This document shows positions 1 to 5,999 of a stretch of 12,068 nt of DNA, one piece after another. Source of the stretch: Anaerolineales bacterium UBA6668. Its GTDB lineage: Bacteria > Chloroflexota > Anaerolineae > Anaerolineales > UBA6668. The position numbers were made by a program, and so were the translations under genes. Each line of letters opens with the position of its first letter. Position 1 is the stretch's first letter. The stretch covers positions 46,906 to 58,973 of the forward strand of contig DKKK01000043.1 of the NCBI GenBank assembly GCA_002455215.1. The letters are read 5' to 3'. Under the pieces are notes generated by a model, which was given only the letters and a program-made list of their open reading frames with translations, was not told where the DNA came from and searched no databases.

Positions 1-708
1 GCATTGGGGTTAATTGACCGCATAGACAAACTAAGCGCAGAGAAATGGCAGGCATACGGCGTTGAAAAAGGTTTATCGGTTGAACAAGTACAAGCGCTGG
101 CTGAACTGCTGAAAGATGAGCAACTCTGGCAGAAATCACCGCACATGCAAGCGTTATTTGCCTTGTTAGAACAGGTAGGCTTGCGCGAGTGGGTATGCTA
201 TGATGCCACCATCGTGCGCGGCTTGGCATACTATACCGGCATTGTCTTTGAAGCACGCGACCGCGCAGGCGAATTTCGCGCAATTTTTGGCGGGGGGCGC
301 TACGACAATCTGGTTGCCGCCGTGGGGGGCGATTCCTTCCCAGCCATTGGCTTTGCAATGGGCGATATGGTCATTGCATTGGTGCTCGAAAAGTTTGGGC
401 TCGTACCCAACCTTGCCGGAAGCGCCGCCAAAGTACTGGTGACGCTATTTTCCGAGACACTCCTACCCAACAGCCTAGCACTCGCCACCCAACTGCGCCA
501 AGCGGGTATCTCCTGCGAGTTATTCCCAACTGAACAAAAAATGGCACGGCAATTCAAGTACGCCGACCAACAGCGCATTCCCTTAGCAGTTGTTCTAGGA
601 CCAGACGAAGTGGCGCAAGGGCTGGTAACACTCAAAGACTTACGCACAGCTACTCAACGGCAATTGCCACAGTCGGCGCTTGTAGATGCCATTCGTCAGG
701 CGTTATAA
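1..708 (+). CDS. hisS: Histidyl-tRNA synthetase, C-terminal part (5' end outside window)
   Basis: The enzyme charges tRNA-His with histidine in the cytoplasm. The frame is open at base 1 and ends with TAA at 706-708, so about the last 235 residues are present. The class II/HisRS signatures are visible: RGLAYYTG near residue 77, then GGGRYDNLV near residue 97, and a motif-3-like PAIGFAMGDM near residue 114. The last ~95 residues (from KVLVTLFSE) form the alpha/beta anticodon-binding domain, with the usual ELFPTEQKMARQFKYAD segment before the end. The TTG at base 4 is not a real start, because conserved protein sequence already runs through it. The common bacterial Asp in the YYTG motif is Ala here (GLAYYTG), a variant I recall from other HisRS subgroups. 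The gene is convergent with the glycosyltransferase ending at 771. Confidence 0.95.
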   Translation, partial: ALGLIDRIDKLSAEKWQAYGVEKGLSVEQVQALAELLKDEQLWQKSPHMQALFALLEQVGLREWVCYDATIVRGLAYYTGIVFEARDRAGEFRAIFGGGRYDNLVAAVGGDSFPAIGFAMGDMVIALVLEKFGLVPNLAGSAAKVLVTLFSETLLPNSLALATQLRQAGISCELFPTEQKMARQFKYADQQRIPLAVVLGPDEVAQGLVTLKDLRTATQRQLPQSALVDAIRQAL

Positions 709-770
709 ATGCTCCGCAATGCGTCTATTCGGCACGTGTGTCGAAAATAGCCCCTGTCAACTATCGATTG
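709..770. other. Convergent intergenic spacer with an imperfect hairpin
   Basis: This 62-bp gap separates the stop of hisS from the stop of the minus-strand glycosyltransferase. Bases 725-750 can fold into an imperfect stem-loop: CTATT pairs with AATAG, and CGGCA pairs with TGTCG (one G-U pair) across a two-base AA bulge, around a short loop. No T-run follows on either strand, so it is a poor intrinsic terminator. Termination of both transcripts here is inferred from the convergent layout only. The spacer also holds one copy of the intergenic motif TATYYGGCACG (726-736). Confidence 0.3.
726..736 (+). repeat. Intergenic motif TATYYGGCACG, copy 1
   Basis: The sequence is TATTCGGCACG, in the spacer after hisS. 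It shares all 11 bases with the copy at 12055-12065 and differs only at the two pyrimidine positions from the copies at 10787-10797 and 12000-12010. Confidence 0.35.
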
Positions 771-1841
771 TTACAAAACTTGCTGAATAATATCGCGTAG
801 GCGAGCACCCAAAGGACGTGGGGTATAATTTGCCAGCGTGTGCGCTTGTCCGGCTTGAGCAAGTGAACTGCGCAGAGACGGGTTTTCTGCCAATTGGCGG
901 ATGGTATCTGCCAGTGCGCGTGCATCTCCCAGCGGGCACACAGCCAAATGTTGCCATGGGGTGTACATGGCGCGAATGGCAGGTGTATCGCCGTTGATTA
1001 ATGCCGTTCCCATTGCCATATTTTGATAAACTTTGTTGGCAACACAGCGATTGCTTTGTGAAGTGGTAGCAAATTCGCCGAGTGCAATGTCGGCTTGTGC
1101 CGCTAGAGATGGCAAATCCGCGTATGGAACAGGCTCTAAGAACTGCAAATTTTTAAGTTGATACTCTTTTGCCAATTTTTCGGCGAAGGGACGGTCTTGC
1201 CCCTTACCAATCATCTGGAATTTCAGAGATGGCAGGTTACGGAGCAAATGAGCCGCTTCCACCATTTGCAAAACGCCATGTGCAGGGTTGTAAGAACCAT
1301 AATACTGCACCCATAGACTACCATCCTGTTTTTCGGCTTTGGCTTGTGCGCGAAAGTGAGTGTCGTTCACACCCAGCGGAATGACGTGCAGTTTGTTCGG
1401 GTTGGCAGACATTTCCGCCACAAAAAATTCGGCATGTGCGGGTGAATCAACCAAAACCGCCGCGCTTTGTGCAATGAGCGCACTTTCCATGCGGAAAAGT
1501 CGTTGGGCAGTGCCGCTCTCAGCCCGTGCAGTGTTGCGGACAAACACAGCACTATCGTAAAGAGAAACCAGCATATCCGAAATCAATGGCTTCTGGTACA
1601 GGCGAGAAAGCGTAGTCGCCAACCATCCCAAACTTTGACAAAATTCCGCCAACAGGATGACATCCACCGACTTTGCGATTGGCAAAAACTTTTTCAATAA
1701 AACAATCGCGCGGCGCCAAGTTCGCCATTGTACCGGTGCTTGGCACTCAAGCACTTGCACACCATGTTCTGCCAGACCCAGACGCAAAATCTGGTTGCGG
1801 GGATAATCGTGGCGGTACGCACCAAAATAACAAACTTTCAT
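771..1841 (-). CDS. Glycosyltransferase, GT4/Glycos_transf_1 type
   Basis: This is a probable GT-B-fold enzyme that moves a sugar from an activated donor onto a cell-surface glycan. It has 356 residues from the ATG at 1841, ending with TAA at 771-773. The N-terminal half begins MKVCYFGAYRHDYPRN and contains DMLVSLYDS near residue 89. The linker IPLGVN at 154-159 leads into the C-terminal half, which opens with YYGSYNPAHGV (180-190). The donor-site segment reads NKVYQNMAMGTALINGDTPAIR (269-290), the NKV(Y/F)Q variant of the family rather than the classical E-x7-E. The ATG is preferred over an in-frame TTG at 1859, because that start would overlap the upstream stop and add six poor residues. 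It begins 4 nt after the pyruvyl transferase stop, so the two are very likely co-translated. Donor and acceptor cannot be read from sequence. Confidence 0.85.
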   Translation of the reverse strand: MKVCYFGAYRHDYPRNQILRLGLAEHGVQVLECQAPVQWRTWRRAIVLLKKFLPIAKSVDVILLAEFCQSLGWLATTLSRLYQKPLISDMLVSLYDSAVFVRNTARAESGTAQRLFRMESALIAQSAAVLVDSPAHAEFFVAEMSANPNKLHVIPLGVNDTHFRAQAKAEKQDGSLWVQYYGSYNPAHGVLQMVEAAHLLRNLPSLKFQMIGKGQDRPFAEKLAKEYQLKNLQFLEPVPYADLPSLAAQADIALGEFATTSQSNRCVANKVYQNMAMGTALINGDTPAIRAMYTPWQHLAVCPLGDARALADTIRQLAENPSLRSSLAQAGQAHTLANYTPRPLGARLRDIIQQVL

Positions 1842-1845
1842 GGCG

Positions 1846-2691
1846 TTAACGATACTCAAAGTTCAAATCTTCCATTGCTTGATGCAACTGTGCCACTTTA
1901 CTTTGTAAAATAGGTTCACTGCTGAGTTGGGCTAGCTGAGAGAACTGTCCAACATCTGACAGTAATTGGTTTAACACGATTTTTGCCAATTGTCGCCAGA
2001 CAAAGCGCGGCGGTAAAAGCTGATTCAGAAGCGGGCTAAAAGAAACCGTTTGTGGCTTTAATTCCATTGAATAGAGCCAATCCAGCCATTTCTGCTCCGC
2101 TACTTGCCGCCCTTCAAAGTAATGGCTGTAGATTTGTATCCGAGTCCACGGCACGCGAAAAGCATCTGCCAAAATTGCGCCGTGCATGGCTTCGGTAATC
2201 AACAACTCACTACTGGCAATCTCGCCAAGGGTTTTTTCAACAGACTGACAGGGGTCTATATATTTGATATTGGCTGTTTCACAAACTTTTTTGAAATCTA
2301 ATAGGTTGCGTGTTTGATAATGCGGCATAAAAGCGAGTTTATACTGCTTGGTTGGGGGCTGGTATTGGGTGAGCAAGACGGCATAAGCACTGTCCGTAAT
2401 GTAATGATGCGTGTCACGAAACAAAAGATACGATGAAATCGGTCCGCGTAAAAAAGAAACTTTCCAACTCGGATGCAATTCGCCCCAAAAGTGCCCAAAG
2501 CGATACCCTGAGCCAAAAATGATTTTTTCCCCGACCAGCTTCTGCGTAATTTCTGTAAATAAAATCGTCCCTATTCCCAGAAAATTAATCTCCGGAGATT
2601 TTAAAATTCTTTCCGACAACAATTGGGGAAATAGCCAAGTGTTCAGATCATCTCCAAAATTTCCGCGCTTGCTCTTAAAAAATACAATCAT
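1846..2691 (-). CDS. Polysaccharide pyruvyl transferase-like protein
   Basis: This family (CsaB/ExoV-like, PF04230) transfers pyruvate from phosphoenolpyruvate to glycans as a ketal, adding negative charge to exopolysaccharide or wall polysaccharide. The protein has 281 residues. Family-type segments appear in order: GNFGDDLN (10-17), GSG (60-62), FLRGPISS (80-87), TDSA (99-102), FMPHYQ (121-126) and ITEAMHGAILADAFRVPW (165-182), the conserved donor-binding C-terminal motif. There is no signal peptide or membrane segment, so it is expected to be cytoplasmic. It is shorter than CsaB-type enzymes and nearer ExoV-type length. The ATG at 2691 has no clear Shine-Dalgarno. It sits between two glycosyltransferases with its own probable promoter at 2783-2811. 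The family call is good; the acceptor glycan is unknown. Confidence 0.82.
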   Translation of the reverse strand: MIVFFKSKRGNFGDDLNTWLFPQLLSERILKSPEINFLGIGTILFTEITQKLVGEKIIFGSGYRFGHFWGELHPSWKVSFLRGPISSYLLFRDTHHYITDSAYAVLLTQYQPPTKQYKLAFMPHYQTRNLLDFKKVCETANIKYIDPCQSVEKTLGEIASSELLITEAMHGAILADAFRVPWTRIQIYSHYFEGRQVAEQKWLDWLYSMELKPQTVSFSPLLNQLLPPRFVWRQLAKIVLNQLLSDVGQFSQLAQLSSEPILQSKVAQLHQAMEDLNFEYR

Positions 2692-2715
2692 TGTTCTTGA
2701 TTTGGCTAGAAGACT

Positions 2716-2732
2716 GCTACTGCAAAAGTAGC
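2716..2732. repeat. Perfect hairpin in the pyruvyl transferase leader
   Basis: GCTACT (2716-2721) and AGTAGC (2727-2732) are perfect inverted arms around the 5-nt loop GCAAA. A second small dyad, GAAATT/AATTTC, lies at 2754-2768 around TCC. Both sit between the predicted promoter (2783-2811) and the ATG at 2691, so both would be in the 5' untranslated RNA. They could be operator half-sites or RNA structure; nothing in sequence decides. Confidence 0.35.
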
Positions 2733-2782
2733 GTACAATCCATTTATTTTTGCGAAATTTCCAATTTCAGATACGCTTAAAA

Positions 2783-2811
2783 ATTATAGCCTATTCTATA
2801 CGCGCTCTTAA
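2783..2811 (-). promoter_or_regulatory. Candidate sigma-70-type promoter for the pyruvyl transferase gene
   Basis: On the minus strand a perfect -10 hexamer TATAAT (2783-2788) lies exactly 17 bp from TTAAGA (2806-2811), a four-of-six match to the -35 consensus. The -35 overlaps the last codons of the upstream glycosyltransferase. Transcription would start near 2776 and give a leader of about 85 nt to the ATG at 2691. It would let the two downstream glycan genes be expressed independently of leuB-pheA. Confidence 0.5.
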
Positions 2812-3954
2812 CACGTTTGCCACCCGTTGTGGATTGAACACATCTCTTCCTTTCAGGATATTTGCCTGTTGTTGGGCGTATAAATCCGCGTCAAAATTCG
2901 TACTCAATTGCTCTACCAACGCTTGCATTTCAGCAACGGACTTACAAAGATAACCGATATTCCCCATCAGGCTAAAAAAATGAGCGACATATTCATTTTC
3001 TATCAAAATACACGGCTTAATAAAAGACAAGCTATCCAAAAAACTCGCACTGGTTGAGTAACGATACCGTTTATTGCCAAAGCCAATGCTGTAGTCAATA
3101 TTTGCAACCGCTTGATAATAATCGTCAGTCGTAATTGGAACTCTACTCGCGCCCAAAGTAATCACACGCTCATACTCTTCTGTGCTAATTTCTTTCCACT
3201 TTGGCGTAACAGACCCTATAAGTTTGTATTGAATGCCTGGCAGGCTTTGTGTTTTATCAACCAAGTGCAACAACGATTCGATACTTTTGTACACATTGAT
3301 GACACCCAAATGCGCGATTGAAAGGGTGTCGGAGTCATTAGCCGTGTGAGTTTTATGCTCATGCCAGAGATAGGGATGCTCAATCGCTAGTGATTCGCTC
3401 GCCAATCCGGGGTCAACTTTCAACAATTCTCTATAGATGACTTCCGATAGAACCACATAGTTAAGTTGGGGGTGGTTAAGCCAATGGAAGGCACGATACC
3501 ACATCGATTTTTTATCTTTCGGTCTCTTGCAATGCGCACTCAACTCACCATGCAAAACGACATATACCGGACATTTTATTAAACCCAACCATAAAAATAG
3601 TTTCGTAAATAAAATCGCGTAGGGAGATGTGGAATTGTAAAATAAAATATCCGGCTTGATTTCTCGATAAAGTTGATAGATCTGAAAAAAAATCTTCCAA
3701 TCGGTGCTACGACTACGAACCAATTCATTATCAGTCGGGATTTCTAAAGTGCGATTCTCTCTCAGTGTAAAAACGCCATGATGTTTTTCAACATTTTCAA
3801 CATGGCTTTGATAGCTTTTGGCAGAAGCAAAGAAAAGCTTGCTTTGGGGAAATGCAAGTGCCAGCGTCTTTAACCAAGCCGCGTTAAATGGCGTATGCAT
3901 TTCATTGGTGAAACGAAATTCACACGCCAAAATCTTCTGGACCGCTCCGTGCAT
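2791..3954 (-). CDS. Putative glycosyltransferase (GT-B-like, divergent)
   Basis: This gene encodes 387 residues and ends with TAG at 2791-2793. The N-terminal half contains TPFNAAWLKTLA near residue 21, IKPDILFYNSTSP near residue 99 and VYVVLHGEL (130-138). The second half restarts with LSIAHLGVINVYKSIESL (211-228) and ends with a typical glycosyltransferase tail. It has the two-domain pattern of GT-B enzymes, but the donor-site E-x7-E motif is not obvious; the equivalent stretch is NKRYRYSTSASFLDSLS (294-310). The start at 3954 is chosen over the ATG at 3960 because a full AGGAGG lies six bases before it and directly touches the 3960 codon. Its position beside the pyruvyl transferase and another glycosyltransferase supports a role in glycan assembly. 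Codons and bases are AT-rich compared with pheA and leuB. Exact activity is unknown. Confidence 0.68.
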   Translation of the reverse strand: MHGAVQKILACEFRFTNEMHTPFNAAWLKTLALAFPQSKLFFASAKSYQSHVENVEKHHGVFTLRENRTLEIPTDNELVRSRSTDWKIFFQIYQLYREIKPDILFYNSTSPYAILFTKLFLWLGLIKCPVYVVLHGELSAHCKRPKDKKSMWYRAFHWLNHPQLNYVVLSEVIYRELLKVDPGLASESLAIEHPYLWHEHKTHTANDSDTLSIAHLGVINVYKSIESLLHLVDKTQSLPGIQYKLIGSVTPKWKEISTEEYERVITLGASRVPITTDDYYQAVANIDYSIGFGNKRYRYSTSASFLDSLSFIKPCILIENEYVAHFFSLMGNIGYLCKSVAEMQALVEQLSTNFDADLYAQQQANILKGRDVFNPQRVANVLRARIE

Positions 3955-3960
3955 TTTCAT

Positions 3961-3966
3961 CCTCCT
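3961..3966 (-). promoter_or_regulatory. Strong Shine-Dalgarno overlapping the pheA stop codon
   Basis: The minus strand reads AGGAGG at 3961-3966, the only full consensus ribosome-binding site seen in the window. It is 6 nt from the ATG at 3954 and 0 nt from the ATG at 3960, which decides the start. Two of its bases belong to the pheA stop codon (3965-3967), coupling the glycosyltransferase to the leuB-pheA message. Confidence 0.75.
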
Positions 3967-4834
3967 ACTTCCAATGGCTCTTCACCAAGCCATAATGGTC
4001 AAAATAACTTCCCAGCACAATCAGGTTACCGTGTTCGCGCAATTGGTTCAGCGCATTTTGGCAATTCTTGTCATCTTTGTCGCCCAAAAAATCCAAGAAC
4101 CAACGCGGCTTAAAGGGTGTTTCTGGCTTTGGGTGGGCTTCCACCTTCACCACTTCAATCTCGCGTAGGGCAAATGCCCCCAGGATTTGGAACAAGGGGC
4201 GGGGTGATTCAACCACCAAAGAAGTTTTAATCACTTTGGGCTGTTGCTTATTAATGACACGCTTTTTGATATCTGCGGCAGTGGGAGAAAGGATGACAAA
4301 GCGTGTGAAATTCAGCCCGGCTTGATTGATATTCGGCTCTAACACATTCATGCCATAGATCTCCGCCGCCAAGCGGCTGGCAATTGCCGCCACACCTGGG
4401 GCTGGTTCCAGCAAGCTTTTCACTGCTCCTGCCGTGTCCGACCACTCAACAGCTTCAATGCCGTGCTGGCGTAACCACTGGCGACATTGTCCAAGTGCCT
4501 GATAGTGCGAGCGTGCCACTTGCACATCTTCCAGCACCATGCCGTGCGGCGCAATCAAGCATTGTTGAACGCGGTAATATAATTCCCCAATAATGTGCAA
4601 ACCCGTCTCCAACAAAAGCTCATAGGTGCGAATCACCGTCCCATAAGTGGAATTTTCAATCGGGAGACAGCCATACTGCACCGCGCCTTGCTCCACCAAT
4701 TCAGCGGCATCCTGAAAGGTGGGGCAAGGCACAGTCTCAAGCTCTTGGTCAGCAAAATATTCGCGTGTCGCCATTTCTGAAAAAGCGCCAGGCTCGCCCT
4801 GAAAAGACACACGTAAAGGCGCGTAAGGTAACAT
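3965..4834 (-). CDS. pheA: Prephenate dehydratase with atypical ACT domain
   Basis: The enzyme decarboxylates and dehydrates prephenate to phenylpyruvate, the step committed to phenylalanine. It has 289 residues and no chorismate mutase domain, so it is monofunctional. The catalytic part shows FQGEPGAFSEMA (11-22), CLPIENSTYGTV (56-67), ARSHYQALGQC (107-117; the usual SHPQA has Tyr for Pro) and NFTRF (175-179), the TRF catalytic motif. The C-terminal ACT domain starts at KTSLVVES (203-210). There the phenylalanine-binding GAL(V/F) motif is replaced by RPLF (212-215) with a loop about three residues shorter than usual. ESRP reads EAHP (232-235), with the expected 20-residue spacing. The ATG directly follows the leuB stop and no Shine-Dalgarno is visible, so translation is probably coupled to leuB. 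Confidence 0.93.
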   Translation of the reverse strand: MLPYAPLRVSFQGEPGAFSEMATREYFADQELETVPCPTFQDAAELVEQGAVQYGCLPIENSTYGTVIRTYELLLETGLHIIGELYYRVQQCLIAPHGMVLEDVQVARSHYQALGQCRQWLRQHGIEAVEWSDTAGAVKSLLEPAPGVAAIASRLAAEIYGMNVLEPNINQAGLNFTRFVILSPTAADIKKRVINKQQPKVIKTSLVVESPRPLFQILGAFALREIEVVKVEAHPKPETPFKPRWFLDFLGDKDDKNCQNALNQLREHGNLIVLGSYFDHYGLVKSHWK

Positions 4835-5896
4835 TTACAGTCGTTTCAAAATTTCGGCAGTCATTTGCACCGTGCTCAAAGCATTTTCGCGGCGCAAATC
4901 AACAGTACGGCAACCTTCACTCAGGGCGCGATTCACCGCCGACTCCACCGCATCTGCTTCAGCGGTTAATTTGAGCGAGTGGCGTAACAACATGGCGGCA
5001 GATAGAATGGTGCCAATCGGGTTGGCAATGCCCTTGCCGGCAATATCGGGGGCGGAACCGTGTATTGGCTCATACAAGCCGGGTCCACCATCACCCAAAC
5101 TGGCACTGGGCAAATTGCCCATGCTACCGGTCAGCACCGCCGCTTCATCGGTCAAAATATCGCCAAACATATTGCCTGTCACCATCACATCCATACTGGC
5201 TGGCCAAGTGACCAAGCGCATGGCGGCACTATCTACCAATTGATGCTCAAAGGTGCAATCGGGAAATTCTTTTGCCACCCGTTCCACCACCGTGCGCCAC
5301 AAGCGTGAACAATCCAAAATATTGGCTTTGTCCACACTAATCACATGCTTTTTGCGCTGGCGGGCAATTTCAAATGCCAAACGCACCACGCGCTCAATTT
5401 CGTAATCCCAATATTCCATCGTGTCGTAGGCGCGTTCTTTGCCGTCAATCATCTCGCGCTTGCGGGCACCAAAGTAAATATCGCCGGTCAATTCGCGGAT
5501 GACAATCAGGTCCACCCCTTGCAGGCGTTCTTCCTTAAGTGGGGAACTTGCCAGCAAATGCGGGTGGGGCTTGACTGGGCGCAAATTGGCGAAGGCATTT
5601 AGCCCTTTGCGCAGTTTGAGCAAGCCCTGTTCGGGGCGCACTGTGGCATTGGGGTTATCCCACTTGGGTCCGCCCACCGCTCCCAATAGCACCGCATCGC
5701 TCGCTTGGCAAATTGCCAACACTTCATCGGTCAGGGCAATGCCGTGCGCATCAATCGCGCAACCGCCCGCCAAGTGATAATCAAATTCAAATTGGTGACC
5801 AAATTGGGCGGCAACTGCTTTCAACACGTCCACAGCGGCGGCGGTCACTTCTGGACCAATGCCATCGCCGGGTAAAACAACAATTTTTGCTTGCAT
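4835..5896 (-). CDS. leuB: 3-isopropylmalate dehydrogenase
   Basis: This enzyme oxidises and decarboxylates 3-isopropylmalate to 2-oxoisocaproate with NAD+, the third step of leucine synthesis. It has 353 residues, normal for LeuB. Motifs are all present: [10 protein letters not shown] (8-17), [13 protein letters not shown] near residue 70, [20 protein letters not shown] near residue 87, [12 protein letters not shown] near residue 132, VDKANILD near residue 194, [14 protein letters not shown] near residue 239 and [18 protein letters not shown] from about residue 277. The REQGLL-type substrate loop separates it from isocitrate and tartrate dehydrogenases. The start at 5896 has an AAGGA ribosome-binding site (5904-5908) 7 nt upstream. 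leuA, leuC and leuD are not nearby. It heads a tight leuB-pheA-glycosyltransferase unit behind the promoter at 5969-5977. Confidence 0.96.
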   Translation of the reverse strand: MQAKIVVLPGDGIGPEVTAAAVDVLKAVAAQFGHQFEFDYHLAGGCAIDAHGIALTDEVLAICQASDAVLLGAVGGPKWDNPNATVRPEQGLLKLRKGLNAFANLRPVKPHPHLLASSPLKEERLQGVDLIVIRELTGDIYFGARKREMIDGKERAYDTMEYWDYEIERVVRLAFEIARQRKKHVISVDKANILDCSRLWRTVVERVAKEFPDCTFEHQLVDSAAMRLVTWPASMDVMVTGNMFGDILTDEAAVLTGSMGNLPSASLGDGGPGLYEPIHGSAPDIAGKGIANPIGTILSAAMLLRHSLKLTAEADAVESAVNRALSEGCRTVDLRRENALSTVQMTAEILKRL

Positions 5897-5936
5897 GGGT
5901 TTTTCCTTGTAAAAATAAGATTTGCCTATTCGCGCT

Positions 5937-5968
5937 CAGACAAAAATATCTGGGCTAGGCAGACAAAA
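5937..5968. repeat. Tandem 9-bp direct repeats downstream of the leuB -10 box
   Basis: CAGACAAAA occurs at 5937-5945 and again at 5960-5968, same orientation, starts 23 bp apart (about two helical turns). The second copy abuts the predicted -10 box and the first lies in the early leader. This is the usual position of a repressor-binding pair, but no regulator gene is nearby and the assignment is inference. Confidence 0.35.
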
Positions 5969-5977
5969 TTATACCAG
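5969..5977 (-). promoter_or_regulatory. Extended -10 promoter for leuB-pheA
   Basis: The minus strand reads TGG-TATAAT: a perfect -10 (5969-5974) with the TGn extension (5975-5977). Only a weak -35 is seen at normal spacing, as is common for extended -10 promoters. The start would be near 5962, giving a leader of about 66 nt to the leuB ATG. It lies in the 103-bp gap after the mutL stop. No clear terminator for mutL is visible in that gap. Confidence 0.5.
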
Positions 5978-5999
5978 TTTGTGAAAAGAACAAACCCGC

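Noticed and set aside
300..647. Antisense open frame inside hisS, and similar long antisense frames in mutL, leuB and nadA
   Set aside because: They mirror the codon structure of recognised genes and show no conserved motifs of their own.
725..750. Bidirectional intrinsic terminator between hisS and the glycosyltransferase
   Set aside because: The stem is imperfect and no T-run follows on either strand, so it is noted only as a hairpin.
1842..1859. In-frame TTG start adding six residues to the GT4 glycosyltransferase
   Set aside because: It overlaps the end of the preceding gene; the ATG at 1841 gives the family-like N-terminus MKVCYFG.
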